From positions 1 through 64,000 of the forward strand of contig NZ_JBLWTL010000007.1 of NCBI RefSeq assembly GCF_048270095.1: a stretch of DNA of 64,000 nucleotides. Reading direction: 5' to 3'. Positions 34,143 to 43,078 of the stretch are shown one piece after another. The translations under genes and the position numbers were made by a program. The DNA is from Maricaulis sp048270095. Its GTDB lineage: Bacteria; Pseudomonadota; Alphaproteobacteria; Caulobacterales; Maricaulaceae. The notes below the pieces were generated by a model that had not been told where the DNA came from, ran no database searches, and saw nothing but the letters and a program-made list of their open reading frames with translations. Each line of letters opens with the position of its first letter. The stretch's first letter is position 1.

Positions 34143-35591
34143 TCAGGATCTCCAGAAGCGCGGCATCAGCACGACAAGCACGGCGAGCACCTCCAGCCGG
34201 CCGATCAGCATATTGGCGGTGAGGATCCATTTCGCGGCATCGGGAAGGGGCTGGAATGTACCCGCGGGACCGATAATATCCCCGAGGCCGGGGCCGACAT
34301 TGGCCAGCGATGTTGCGGCGCCTGAGAGGGCGGTCGTCAGGTCAAGGCCGATGGCGGAGAGCAGCGCCGCGCTGATCGCATACACGGCGAAGAAGACGAA
34401 AAAGAAGCCCAGCACCGAATGCAGCGCGCTGTCGGCAACTGGCCTGCCATTATAGCGCATCGGAAAAATCGCGTTCGGCCTCAGGAGATGCGCGAGGTAG
34501 CGCCGGATGGCGGTGCCGGCGATCTGATAGCGGAAAATCTTGATGCTGCAGCTGGTCGAGCCGGCACAGCCGCCGATGAACATGAAGACGAAAAACACCG
34601 ACTCTGCGGCCGCGCCCCAGGCACCATAATCAGTGGTCGCATAGCCGGTGCCGGTTATGATCGAGACCGCATTGAAACTGGCCATGCGCCAGGCCGGGTC
34701 GTCACCATGAACGCCGGTGAAAACGAGTACGCTGGTCAGGAGCGCCGTCGCCAGCAGGATGACAAACAGAAAGCCGCGCGCCTGTGCATCCTTGAATATA
34801 CCCTGAGGCTTGCCGCGCAGCGCCATCACGAGAAGTGTGAAGGGCAGGGCTGCGGCGATCATGAAGACCAGGGTGATCATGTCGGCCCCGGTGTGCATGA
34901 ATTTACCCATCGACTGGTCGGAGGTCGAAAAACCGCCGGTCGACAGCGTGGACATGGCGTGCGCCGTGGCATCGAGCAGATTCATGCCGGACATCAGATA
35001 GGCGACCGCGCAGATCAGCGTCAGCATGGCGTAGACGGCGGAGATATTGGCTGCGATCTGGGTCGCCTTGGGCAGGACCTTGTCGGTCTTGTCGCCGGTC
35101 TCGAGCAAGAAGAGCTGCATGCCGCCCACGCCAAGCATCGGCCAGAACGCCATCGCGGTGACGATAATGCCAATGCCGCCAAGCCATTGCAGGATAGCGC
35201 GCCAGAGCAAAAACCCCGGCGGGCGGAAATCGAGCCCTGTCAGCACGGTCGCGCCGGTTGTCGTCAATCCGGACACGGCCTCGAACAGGGCATCGGTCCA
35301 GTTCATCCCCTGGTCGGCCAGGCGCATGGGCAGGGCCGCGGTGATCGACAGGGCGATCCAGGCGCCGACCATCAGCAGGAAGACGCCGCGCGGGGTGATG
35401 AAATCAACCGGTCCGCGATTGGCCAGCGAGATCGAACCACCGAAAAACAGGCCGAGGACAGCGGACAGGAAGAAAGCGCGCGCGCTCTCGGTCTCGTCGG
35501 CGATGAGATCGACGAGTGCCGGAACCAGCATGCCGGCCGAGAGGAAGGTCACCATGATGCCAATCATGAAGACCACAGGGCGCAGGGACAT
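34143..35591 (-). CDS. trkH: TrkH-family potassium uptake protein (channel subunit)
   Basis: 482 residues from the ATG at 35591; upstream TTG codons are possible. Eight or more helices with four short pore loops: AVSGLTTTGATVL, AMSTLSTGGFSTSD, FNAVSIITGTGYATTD and GAATSLANVGPGLGD. Each carries the glycine-containing selectivity motif of the Trk/Ktr/HKT superfamily. K+ entry needs a cytosolic TrkA NAD-binding partner, not encoded here. It is convergent with hslO, 10 bp between stops. Confidence 0.93.
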   Translation of the reverse strand: MSLRPVVFMIGIMVTFLSAGMLVPALVDLIADETESARAFFLSAVLGLFFGGSISLANRGPVDFITPRGVFLLMVGAWIALSITAALPMRLADQGMNWTDALFEAVSGLTTTGATVLTGLDFRPPGFLLWRAILQWLGGIGIIVTAMAFWPMLGVGGMQLFLLETGDKTDKVLPKATQIAANISAVYAMLTLICAVAYLMSGMNLLDATAHAMSTLSTGGFSTSDQSMGKFMHTGADMITLVFMIAAALPFTLLVMALRGKPQGIFKDAQARGFLFVILLATALLTSVLVFTGVHGDDPAWRMASFNAVSIITGTGYATTDYGAWGAAAESVFFVFMFIGGCAGSTSCSIKIFRYQIAGTAIRRYLAHLLRPNAIFPMRYNGRPVADSALHSVLGFFFVFFAVYAISAALLSAIGLDLTTALSGAATSLANVGPGLGDIIGPAGTFQPLPDAAKWILTANMLIGRLEVLAVLVVLMPRFWRS

Positions 35592-35648
35592 ATTCAATGC
35601 AACAGGCTCCGCCAATGCGGGCGCCAGGCATGCGCCGCGCGGGGAGGC

Positions 35649-36041
35649 CTAATGCAGGCTGAGGCGGTCATAGGGCCGGTCCAGCGGAAAATCGGGAATG
35701 ATGGCGGCAAAACTGTCGCCGCCTTCGCGGCGCATCTCATAGCTGCCGCTCATGAAGCCCGAGGGCGTGGAGAGCGGCGCGCCACTGGTATAGCGAAAGC
35801 GCTCGCCGGGCCTTATCACCGGCTGTTCGCCGACCACACCGGGGCCCTGGACATGTTCGCTACGCCCCATGGAATCGGTGATCACCCACTGGCGAGAGAT
35901 CAGCTGCACTGGCTGGGTCGAGGTGTTTTCGATCTCGACCGTATAGGCCCAGACATAGCGATTCTCATCGGGCTCGGATTCGTCTTCGAGATAATCCGGG
36001 CTGACACAGATTTTCACGCCGTCGGTCTCGTGCTCGTACAT
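35649..36041 (-). CDS. apaG: ApaG protein (Co2+/Mg2+ efflux-associated, FN3-like fold)
   Basis: 130 residues. The segments VKICVSPDYLEDES, YVWAYTVEIENTSTQPVQLI, RQWVITDSMGRSEHVQGPGV, GEQPVIRPGERFRYTSG and TPSGFMSGSYEMR are the conserved core of ApaG. The family's exact role is unsettled; it was linked to cobalt/magnesium resistance in enterobacteria. It is divergent from dcd and upstream of trkH, from which 57 bp separate it. Confidence 0.95.
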   Translation of the reverse strand: MYEHETDGVKICVSPDYLEDESEPDENRYVWAYTVEIENTSTQPVQLISRQWVITDSMGRSEHVQGPGVVGEQPVIRPGERFRYTSGAPLSTPSGFMSGSYEMRREGGDSFAAIIPDFPLDRPYDRLSLH

Positions 36042-36210
36042 GCTGTCTCATCCGCCCATTGCCGCCCGTCGGCCTTGCCAGCCGGGTACGTGTGTTCGCT
36101 ATCATCCGCCTGCTCGCGGTCTCGCTCAACCCCCTACGGTCAGCATGGCTGGACAGGAGGCGGCGTATGTTGGACACCTTTGCACCGTCCGCAGCCGCCC
36201 AGATCCTGTC

Positions 36211-37227
36211 ATGTCCGCTTCCGGTATTCTTCCAGACAATCACCTCAAGGCCTTGTTCGACCAGGGCGTCATCGCCGCGGACAACCCGCCCGATGGGGCC
36301 CAGATCCAGCCAGCCAGTATCGATTTGCGGCTGGGCAGCAAGGCGTTTCGCCTGCGCGCCAGCTTTCTGCCCGGCAAAAACATGACGGTCGCCGACCGGC
36401 TGGCCGATGATCTGGTCATGCATACGGTGGATCTCAGCGCGGGCGCGGTGCTGGAAACCGGTTGCGTCTATCTTGCACCGCTGCAGGAAAGCCTCAGGCT
36501 TCCCGCCGGTCTCAGCGCCGCGATGAATCCCAAAAGCTCGACCGGCCGGATTGATGTCTTCACGCGCGTTATCACCGATTACGGCATTGCCTTCGACCAG
36601 GCGCCGCTGGGGTATGAAGGCCCGCTCTATGCCGAGATTTGCCCGCGGACATTTTCCATTCTGGCGCGCGAAGGCGACCGGTTGAGCCAGATCCGCTTCC
36701 GCCGCGGCGCCCACCAGACTTTGCGCGACGTGACGGTCAGTGTTGACCTTGCCGGCTTTGAAAATGGCATTGTCGGGTATCGTGCGCGCCGTCATGCCGG
36801 GCTGGTCGATCTCGCCAGGCTGGGCGGTCATGCCAGCGCGCGTTTCTGGGAACCAATGACCGCGCCGGATCGCCGCCTGGTTCTGGATCCCGGTGAATTC
36901 TACATCCTGGCGTCACGCGAAGCCGTTTCGATCGGTCTCGACGAGGCCGCGGAAATGGCGCCGATCGCGCCGGAGATCGGTGAGTTCAGGGCGCATTATG
37001 CCGGGTTCTTCGATCCCGGCTTCGGGATTGCCGAGACCGGAGGGACGGGCAGTCGCGCGGTGCTGGAAGTGCGCGGTCATGATGTCCCCTTCATGCTTGA
37101 TCACGGGCAGGCCATCGCCCGCTTGGTCTATGAGCCCATGCTTGCGCCGCCAACGGCCGCCTATGGCGCTGTTGCTTCCAATTATCAGGCGCAAGGCCTC
37201 AAGCTCTCCAAATTTTTCGCTGAGTGA
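36211..37227 (+). CDS. dcd: 2'-deoxycytidine 5'-triphosphate deaminase, long alphaproteobacterial form
   Basis: 338 residues from the ATG at 36211, versus about 190 in E. coli Dcd. ILPDNHLKALFDQGVI and GAQIQPASIDLRLGSKAFRL open the trimeric dUTPase-like fold, and AMNPKSSTGRIDVFTRVITD is the phosphate-binding motif. A second related domain fills residues 180-338. It makes dUTP from dCTP for thymidylate synthesis. The ribosome site is weak. A stronger one (ggaggcggcgt) precedes an out-of-frame ATG at 36167, so the start is the least certain point. Confidence 0.88.
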   Translation: MSASGILPDNHLKALFDQGVIAADNPPDGAQIQPASIDLRLGSKAFRLRASFLPGKNMTVADRLADDLVMHTVDLSAGAVLETGCVYLAPLQESLRLPAGLSAAMNPKSSTGRIDVFTRVITDYGIAFDQAPLGYEGPLYAEICPRTFSILAREGDRLSQIRFRRGAHQTLRDVTVSVDLAGFENGIVGYRARRHAGLVDLARLGGHASARFWEPMTAPDRRLVLDPGEFYILASREAVSIGLDEAAEMAPIAPEIGEFRAHYAGFFDPGFGIAETGGTGSRAVLEVRGHDVPFMLDHGQAIARLVYEPMLAPPTAAYGAVASNYQAQGLKLSKFFAE

Positions 37228-37334
37228 CGCGAACGCGTCGTGGAGAAAGGCTTGGCCAGCGCGAAACGGGCGGATGATGCGCGCACAAACCCGCTCTGCC
37301 CTGCGGACGGGACGCCGCCGCGTGCAAGAAGCCG

Positions 37335-37363
37335 TTTCCGTGGCCTGTCCGCCCCCGTATAGT
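37335..37363 (+). promoter_or_regulatory. Candidate tRNA-Gly promoter
   Basis: A good -10 (tatagt, 37358-37363) ends 10 bp before the tRNA. A weak -35 (tttccg, 37335-37340) is 17 bp upstream. The rest of the dcd to S9-peptidase gap (37228-37613, apart from the tRNA) shows nothing else I can support. Confidence 0.45.
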
Positions 37364-37373
37364 GCCGGTCGAT

Positions 37374-37447
37374 GCGGGTGTAGCTCAATGGTAGAGCAGA
37401 AGCTTCCCAAGCTTACGACGAGGGTTCGATTCCCTTCACCCGCTCCA
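37374..37447 (+). tRNA. tRNA-Gly (anticodon CCC)
   Basis: 74 nt with encoded CCA. The acceptor arm gcgggtg pairs with cacccgc, the D arm is tagctcaatggtagagc, the anticodon loop is ttCCCaa between aagc/gctt, and the T arm is agggttcgattccct. It reads GGG. Confidence 0.96.
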
Positions 37448-37613
37448 GCGCTCTCTTTCAGGTCTGGCCGGATGGATCCGCCGCTGCGGGTGCCGCCGCA
37501 ACTTGTGGCAATTGATGGCTGTATAGCGGATTGACACTCGTTCGGCATGCGCGTCAGATCGCGTGGTCTGGCCGATGATCGAGGGGGTCGTCGCCGATCG
37601 GTGGGGGATATCC

Positions 37614-39530
37614 ATGCGCGTATTTCTGGGACTTTTCGTGATCATGCTCTTCTCTGGTCACGGGGTGGCGCAGGTGGAAACCTATGCCGCCATGCCGCGG
37701 ATATGGGCGGCCGACCTTTCTCCCGACGGTACGCATCTGGCCACCGGCTGCAGTCCGCGCGGCGTGCGCGATATCTGCATTTACGACCTGGTCGGCGGTG
37801 CGGCGCCAATCGTGATTCCGGCGCCGGATGGCGGCGAGATGTCGACCTTTGATTGGCCGGGCAACGAGTATCTCATCTATTATGTCGATACGGTTCAGAC
37901 CTTTCCGACGCAGGACGGCTTGCGGACGCGGACCTTGACCCAGCCTGTCGCCTATTCGATGGCGACCGGGCATTCGGAGATGCTGCTGGTCAATTCACGC
38001 CTGGTTTCACCGATGGTGGGGGCCGAGGGGCGCGTCGCCATGGAGATTACATTCGCGCTCGACACCCGTGCGGGATCCGGCTCGCGCATTGGCGGACGAG
38101 ATGACAGCGGCACCGTGGTATATGAAATGAATCTGGAGAATGGCCGTCGTGTCCGTCGTATGGAAGTGTCGAACGGCTCGACCATCGGCTATCTTCTCGA
38201 CCCCGAGGGCGAGGTGGTCGTGGATGTCCGGCGGTTTGACCAGACCGGGCAGTACTCCGTGCACAGACCTGACGCGGCGCAGAACTCCGCGATCTACTCG
38301 GGCATCTTTCCGGCAAACCAGCCACAGGTTTATGGCGTCATGGATCATGGCGAGGCCGTCGTGATCCGGATTCCCGGAACCGGTCTGCGGCGGCTGGACA
38401 TCGAGACAGGCGCGCTCAGTGCGTTCGATGTCGGCGGGGAAGACGTGTCGCAGATGAGCGCTATCGTCGATTATTATGCCAGCGAAGTTGTCGGTTTCCG
38501 CTATACAGACGACCTGCCCCGCCAGATATTCATCGATCCGGAGCTCGCTTCCCTTCATGCGGAACTGAAACAGATTCTGACCGAGGATTCGGTTGTTATT
38601 TCCACCTGGACGCCTGACCGGACCAAGCTCGTCGTCGAAGGGCGCGATGCCGGCCAGCCGGCGAATTATTATCTGCTCGACCTCAATACCGGCGGGCTCG
38701 GCTTGCTGGATGTCGAGACCGTGCTGCCCGAGGGTCAGGCTCCTGGTTCGCGCGAGTATCTGGAATTTACCGCATCAGACGGTCTTGTGGTCCCGGCTTA
38801 TCTGACCCTGCCGCCCGGATTCGCCGAGGGGGATGCTCCGCCCGCGCTGATCGTGATGCCACACGGCGGACCGCGTGCCCGTGATACGGCGGAGTATGAC
38901 TGGTGGGCCGCTTTCTATGCCGCGAGAGGCTATGCGGTCTTTCAGCCCAATTTCCGGGGTTCGACCGGCTATGGCCATGCATTTGAACGCGCCGGCTATG
39001 GCGGCTTCGGGTCACGGATGATCGATGACATCATCGAAGGGGCCCACAATCTACAGGAAACCGGCCGTGTCCGGCCGGGGCAGTACTGTGTCGTCGGCGC
39101 CAGTTATGGCGGCTATGCGGCACTGATGACGGCGTTGCGCGACGCCGACAATGTCGCCTGTGCCGTCTCTTTCGCCGGTGTGACGGATCCCTTCGCCTTC
39201 CTCGGCAGCCGCACCCGCTGGCAAACCACCCTGCGATATTGGGAGCAATATATGGGTGATCGGTTCGGAGATCGTGACGAGCAGGCTACAATCACGCCGG
39301 TTGCTCGCGTGGACGAGCTCACCATGCCGCTGCTGATCCTGCATGGGGAGGACGACACGACCGTTCCCTATGGGCAGTTGCGCCTGTTGCGCAATGCAAT
39401 GGAGGGCCGGGACAGCGTTCGGTTCGTCACCTTGCCGGATGCCGATCATTATCTGGGCACGCCCGAGGCGCGCACCACTTTGCTGCGCGAAAGCCAGGCC
39501 TTCCTCGACGCGCATTTTCCGGCCCATTGA
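37614..39530 (+). CDS. S9-family prolyl-oligopeptidase-type serine peptidase (secreted)
   Basis: 638 residues from the ATG at 37614 (gtgggggatatcc upstream), giving a signal peptide ending near SGHGVAQ. An N-terminal beta-propeller (about 25-380) precedes the alpha/beta hydrolase domain. The nucleophile lies in GASYGGYAAL (about S497), with the aspartate in LHGEDDTTVPYGQ and the histidine in DADHYLGTP (about H612). The loop HGGPRARDTAEYDWWAAFYA and FQPNFRGSTGYGHAFERAGY are typical of dipeptidyl/acylaminoacyl peptidases. It should act in the periplasm on short peptides. Confidence 0.9.
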   Translation: MRVFLGLFVIMLFSGHGVAQVETYAAMPRIWAADLSPDGTHLATGCSPRGVRDICIYDLVGGAAPIVIPAPDGGEMSTFDWPGNEYLIYYVDTVQTFPTQDGLRTRTLTQPVAYSMATGHSEMLLVNSRLVSPMVGAEGRVAMEITFALDTRAGSGSRIGGRDDSGTVVYEMNLENGRRVRRMEVSNGSTIGYLLDPEGEVVVDVRRFDQTGQYSVHRPDAAQNSAIYSGIFPANQPQVYGVMDHGEAVVIRIPGTGLRRLDIETGALSAFDVGGEDVSQMSAIVDYYASEVVGFRYTDDLPRQIFIDPELASLHAELKQILTEDSVVISTWTPDRTKLVVEGRDAGQPANYYLLDLNTGGLGLLDVETVLPEGQAPGSREYLEFTASDGLVVPAYLTLPPGFAEGDAPPALIVMPHGGPRARDTAEYDWWAAFYAARGYAVFQPNFRGSTGYGHAFERAGYGGFGSRMIDDIIEGAHNLQETGRVRPGQYCVVGASYGGYAALMTALRDADNVACAVSFAGVTDPFAFLGSRTRWQTTLRYWEQYMGDRFGDRDEQATITPVARVDELTMPLLILHGEDDTTVPYGQLRLLRNAMEGRDSVRFVTLPDADHYLGTPEARTTLLRESQAFLDAHFPAH

Positions 39531-39537
39531 TCAACGC

Positions 39538-39759
39538 TCAGCGTCGCCGCAACTGGCTCAGATCCAGTCCGGCCAGCTCGGCCAGGTGGGCGATCATGAT
39601 GACGCCGAACGCGGCGGCCAGGATCGCGATCAGGGTCCAGGGGATGAGGCGTGGACCGCGTTCGGGTCGGACCGGTTGTCCGGAGCGCCAGCGTGCGAGC
39701 AGGAAAACTGCGACGCAACCGCCGAAGATGGTGAGTGTGGCGGTGAGTGAGAGATACAT
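39538..39759 (-). CDS. Small two-helix membrane protein, overlapping the glycosyltransferase gene
   Basis: 73 residues. Two hydrophobic helices (about 4-22 and 40-65, WTLIAILAAAFGVIMIAHLA) flank a basic/Pro loop (RWRSGQPVRPERGPR), and the end is DLSQLRRR. The composition looks like a real membrane protein. Its first 130 bp lie inside the 3' end of the preceding glycosyltransferase frame. It is convergent with the S9 peptidase (7 bp apart). Function unknown. Confidence 0.6.
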   Translation of the reverse strand: MYLSLTATLTIFGGCVAVFLLARWRSGQPVRPERGPRLIPWTLIAILAAAFGVIMIAHLAELAGLDLSQLRRR

Positions 39760-41234
39760 GCCGTGTCCGTGAATGTGCTGAGGCCGTGTTCAGTCTTGTC
39801 CCAGAAATAGGGTCTGGTCGCGAGCTGGTACAGGGCGCGCACTGCAGCCCAGCTCTGTAGTGGCCAATAGATTGGCATCATGAGCAGGTCGGTACAGCGC
39901 ACCGCCAGCCCCGCACGCCGCATGCCGATCGCTGCGGTCGCCGCGGACGCGCCATACCCGGCCGCAAGAAACCCGCCATAGAGAAGATGAGCACCGTTCA
40001 CGTCCGGGCCGGTGCACAGGGCAAGCAGGCAGGTCGCGGCGAGCGGCGCGTGCGCCACGGCAGAGATCAGCGCAGCACCGAGCGTCAGGGTCAGGGCGAT
40101 ACGGTTTTGCTGCCGCGGCGGCAGGCCTGCCAGTCGAGCGTGTACGGCCAGTGTCTGGGCATAGCCCTTGAGCCAGCGCGTCCGTTGGCAAACCCATGGC
40201 CAGATGCGCGTCGGAGCCTCCTCCAGAGTGAGCGGCGCGATCACATCACAGCGATAGCCCAGCGCGTGCAGGCGAAAACCCAGATCGGCATCCTCGGTGA
40301 CATTCCAGGCGTCCCAGCCGCCAGCCCGGCGCAGGGCGGCGGTGCGGAAATGATTGCTTGTCCCGCCCAGCGGCAAAGGCCAGCCCAGTCGCGCATAGAG
40401 GGGCAGCAAGGCGTGGAAATGCGCCGCATATTCCAGGGCAAACTGCCGTGTCAGCCAGCATTCGCCTCGATTGAACCAGTTGAGCGGGGCTTGCAGGCAG
40501 GCCAGTTCCGGACCTGCTGCGGCGAAGCTTTCGGCCGCAATGCGCAATTGCTGCGGGTGCGGCCGGTCCTCGGCGTCATGAATGGTGACAATCTCGCCGG
40601 AACAGAAGCGCAGGGCATAATTGAGGGCGCGTGGCTTGGTCCGCGGCCCGCCCTCGGGGACGAGCACGATGCGGTATTTGTGATCAAGGCTGAGCGCCTG
40701 AGCTGCGGCGATTGTCTCTTGGTCATCGGCCTCGAGCGCCAGCCGTATTTCCAACCGGTCGGCGGGATAGTCGATCGCCTCCAGGGCCGAGATCAAGACG
40801 GGCAGGATAGCGCGTTCGCGATAAAGCGCGATGATGACACTGACCCGGGGCAGGGCGCAGACGGGAAGCGCACGGCGTCGGGCCCAGGCGGGCGGCAACA
40901 GACAGGCCAGAAGCCGCAGGCCGATCAGGCAGGAGAACAGCAAACCCGCCAGTCCGGCCAGGAGATTGACCTGCCCGCTCGCCCAGCCGGCCACTGTCAG
41001 GAGCAGCAGGCCGAGCCCGATCATCAGTGCGCTGCGTCGGGAGATGGAAAGACCGGTGCGGGCGCTGAACCCGGGTGTGCGCCGGGCCAGACCCTCGGCC
41101 GCATCGTTCGCCCACAGGCGGGCAAGGATGTCGGGCGTTGCGGTTTGGTGCGGGTCGCCGTCTCCCGCCGCGTTTGATACCGCCGGGCGGAAGCCGGAGC
41201 GACCGGTCTGGCCCTCATCCATGACGTCACCCAT
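39630..41234 (-). CDS. Family 2 processive-type glycosyltransferase (membrane)
   Basis: About 534 residues from the ATG at 41234; an ATG at 41222 is almost as good. Two helices (about 70-115) precede the GT-A domain: VSVIIALYRERAILPVLISA, the metal-binding HDAEDRPHPQQL, the acceptor-site VTEDADLGFRLHALGY, and the QxxRW box CQRTRWLKGYAQT. Further helices follow. This is the bcsA/XagB-like layout of polysaccharide synthases. The last 45 residues, rich in Ser/Pro/His, lie over the small gene 39538-39759 and look like unselected readthrough, so a natural stop may have been lost. Confidence 0.85.
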   Translation of the reverse strand: MGDVMDEGQTGRSGFRPAVSNAAGDGDPHQTATPDILARLWANDAAEGLARRTPGFSARTGLSISRRSALMIGLGLLLLTVAGWASGQVNLLAGLAGLLFSCLIGLRLLACLLPPAWARRRALPVCALPRVSVIIALYRERAILPVLISALEAIDYPADRLEIRLALEADDQETIAAAQALSLDHKYRIVLVPEGGPRTKPRALNYALRFCSGEIVTIHDAEDRPHPQQLRIAAESFAAAGPELACLQAPLNWFNRGECWLTRQFALEYAAHFHALLPLYARLGWPLPLGGTSNHFRTAALRRAGGWDAWNVTEDADLGFRLHALGYRCDVIAPLTLEEAPTRIWPWVCQRTRWLKGYAQTLAVHARLAGLPPRQQNRIALTLTLGAALISAVAHAPLAATCLLALCTGPDVNGAHLLYGGFLAAGYGASAATAAIGMRRAGLAVRCTDLLMMPIYWPLQSWAAVRALYQLATRPYFWDKTEHGLSTFTDTACISHSPPHSPSSAVASQFSCSHAGAPDNRSDPNAVHASSPGP

Positions 41235-41305
41235 AGAAGTTGCATTTTGGTCGTTGCCATACAAGACGCAACTTTTGCGGGAGTCAATCGCCCTCTTTCC
41301 GGGCG

Positions 41306-41794
41306 TTAGTCCGACGGGGTGAAAACCTCAATCAGGGTCGGGGCGTCGAGGCTGGCATCGGCGAGGGCGAAAACCGAGACTGTTGCAGTAGGATAGCCCA
41401 TCGGCAGGGCCTCGCGGACACCGCAGCGCGCGGCCAGCTTGTGTGCCAATCCGCCAATCCCGGGATTATGCCCGACCATCACAATCTGTGACACGTCCTG
41501 GAAAGCGCCGAGCGCCGCACGTTCCAGCATTTCGGTACTGGCATGGTAAAGCGCCATCGGGTCGTCGATCTGCGGTTGGCCGAGCAAGGGGGCGAGATGG
41601 TCGAAGGTCTGACGCGTCCGCCAGGCTGGTGAAACCAGCGCCCGTTCGGCCTTCAGCCCCAGAGCTGCGAGCCCGGCACCGGCCTTGCGGCTGTCCTCAT
41701 GCCCGCGCGGTGTCAGTCCGCGCTGGAAGTCGTCATCGGCCTCAAGCCGGTCGACGGCCTTGGCGTGACGCATCAATATCAAAATCCGGTCCAT
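41306..41794 (-). CDS. SixA-type histidine phosphatase superfamily protein
   Basis: 162 residues from the ATG at 41794. The catalytic RHG-like motif is LILMRHAKAV, followed by RGLTPRGHEDSRKAGAGLAA, VSPAWRTRQTFDHL and the second histidine in MVGHNPGIGGLAHKL. These match the SixA phosphohistidine phosphatase branch of the phosphoglycerate-mutase fold. E. coli SixA dephosphorylates a nitrogen-PTS protein; the target here is unknown. It stands alone downstream of nothing co-directional within 200 bp. Confidence 0.85.
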   Translation of the reverse strand: MDRILILMRHAKAVDRLEADDDFQRGLTPRGHEDSRKAGAGLAALGLKAERALVSPAWRTRQTFDHLAPLLGQPQIDDPMALYHASTEMLERAALGAFQDVSQIVMVGHNPGIGGLAHKLAARCGVREALPMGYPTATVSVFALADASLDAPTLIEVFTPSD

Positions 41795-42006
41795 CAAGGC
41801 CTGCCCTGTCCAGGTTCAAAATGTTGTGTGCCCACGGCGGGACCCTGTCGTCGCTGCCCGCCAAGCGCACCCAGTCCTAGTGTGTTTCGTCCGGCATTTG
41901 AACCGGGCAGGCGAGCCGCGCTGTTGTTGTTGGGCGATGCCGGCGCGGTTTGCCACGGGCCGGGTTTGCCAGCACTCTTGGCCCACTTGATCGGAGGGCG
42001 TCGCCA

Positions 42007-42465
42007 ATGTGGAAAAAGGGCAGGGGAAAGCTGGGCCTGTTTCAGCCTTTGCTGGGGCGCTGGGTGTCGAGCTCGGCCTCGGTCATGGGCCCAACCCGTT
42101 GCACGCGCAGCTTCGAGCGCGTGCTCGACGACAAGTTCGTCGAATTGCAGGCGCATTGGGTGATCGGCGACACCGAGACGGCCAAGACCTATTCCGAGCG
42201 CGCGCTGTTCGGGCCGGGCGATGATGGCCATATCGGCTTCTGGTCCTTCACCTCCGAGGGCAAACGTTCGACCGGAACGCTCGCCAGCGCTCCCGACATC
42301 CATCCGGCCGCGATCTGTTTTGAAGCCGAAATGCCGGCCGGTCGTGCCCGGCAAGTCTATTGGCCCCATCCCATTGCCGGCTTCAACTGGGCCGTTGAAA
42401 GCCAGACCCAAAAGGGTTGGAACCGCTTCGTGGAACATTGCTACCAGGCCAGTCAGGAGGGCTGA
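42007..42465 (+). CDS. Hypothetical protein, small lipocalin/DUF1579-like pattern
   Basis: 152 residues from the ATG at 42007. The pattern LLGRWVSSSASVMGPTRCTR, FERVLDDKFVELQAHWVIGD, GFWSFTSEGKRSTGTL and WAVESQTQKGWNRFVEHCY looks like a small beta-barrel protein of the heme/lipid-binding or DUF1579 sort, with WGxW-like opening residues. No signal peptide, so cytosolic. I do not recognise a precise family. Confidence 0.6.
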   Translation: MWKKGRGKLGLFQPLLGRWVSSSASVMGPTRCTRSFERVLDDKFVELQAHWVIGDTETAKTYSERALFGPGDDGHIGFWSFTSEGKRSTGTLASAPDIHPAAICFEAEMPAGRARQVYWPHPIAGFNWAVESQTQKGWNRFVEHCYQASQEG

Positions 42466-42499
42466 AGCCCCATCCCGCCCAGGTCGGGTTGCTCGACGC

Positions 42500-42552
42500 T
42501 TGACGACAAGCTTCCTTTACATGTATATGACAAGTACCCTTTACATGGAGGT
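42500..42552 (+). promoter_or_regulatory. Promoter with tandem 19-bp direct repeat before the small-membrane-protein/XRE operon
   Basis: -35 ttgacg (42500-42505) and -10 tatatg (42524-42529) are 18 bp apart. The pattern gacaag-nnn-cctttacatg occurs at 42505-42523 and again at 42529-42547, exactly 24 bp apart, with only the central three bases differing. The first copy fills the -35/-10 spacer; the second covers the start of the transcript up to the ribosome site ggagg (42547-42551). A protein bound to both would block the promoter, so the operon's own HTH product (43675-43875) is the obvious candidate. Confidence 0.6.
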
Positions 42553-42559
42553 GTTTGTC

Positions 42560-42823
42560 ATGGGGCCTGTACTGCGAAAAATCACGATCGGGATCGCGCT
42601 TCTATTTTTTGTCGGAGCCTGGGCCGGTGTCGTGATCGCCAAACTCACAACGGATAGCCTGGCGATTTTTACCCTCGCGGTAACCGTTGCTGCGCTTGCG
42701 ACCGAGGCCTTGGTCTGGGTCGGCGCCATTCTCGGCGGATGGACGATTTTCGCGAAACGCAGGGCGATCTGGGATCGTATGCGCGGGCGCAAGCCTGATT
42801 CACGCAAGGTGGAGGGCGCCTGA
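42560..42823 (+). CDS. Small two-helix membrane protein, first gene of membrane/XRE operon
   Basis: 87 residues. The ATG at 42560 follows ggagg with 8 bases between. Helices at about 8-27 (TIGIALLFFVGAWAGVVIAK) and 33-60 are followed by a strongly basic cytosolic tail (KRRAIWDRMRGRKPDSRKV). No family recognised. It is followed after 1 bp by the next gene. Confidence 0.75.
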   Translation: MGPVLRKITIGIALLFFVGAWAGVVIAKLTTDSLAIFTLAVTVAALATEALVWVGAILGGWTIFAKRRAIWDRMRGRKPDSRKVEGA

Positions 42824-42824
42824 T

Positions 42825-43073
42825 ATGCGCGAGATCGAAATTCAAGAAGACCCCGCCACGCCTCACGGCTTGAGGGATGCCACGATCACGGCGCTGGTCC
42901 TGTCACTCTCCTTTGGCGGCATTGTGCTTGCAGACAATCTAGCCGAACCGGTTGCAGGTGTGGATAAACTGGTTCTGGCAATCTCGCTGATACTTGTCGT
43001 ATGGGGGGGAATCGCGCTCCAGATCGTGCTGACGCGATTGTGGCACGAGCATTTCCGGCGGACAGATTGGTGA
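42825..43073 (+). CDS. Small two-helix membrane protein, second gene of membrane/XRE operon
   Basis: 82 residues. The ATG at 42825 has ggagggcgcc in the end of the previous gene as ribosome site. An acidic N-terminus (REIEIQEDP) precedes helices at about 21-40 and 46-68, and the tail RLWHEHFRRTDW is basic/aromatic. No family recognised. The alternating charged tails suggest that it sits beside the preceding protein in one membrane complex (inference). Confidence 0.7.
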   Translation: MREIEIQEDPATPHGLRDATITALVLSLSFGGIVLADNLAEPVAGVDKLVLAISLILVVWGGIALQIVLTRLWHEHFRRTDW

Positions 43074-43078
43074 CAGAG

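Noticed and set aside
34419..36410. 663-codon frame opposite trkH and apaG
   Set aside because: Gln/His/Arg-rich shadow crossing three genes; no domain or signal.
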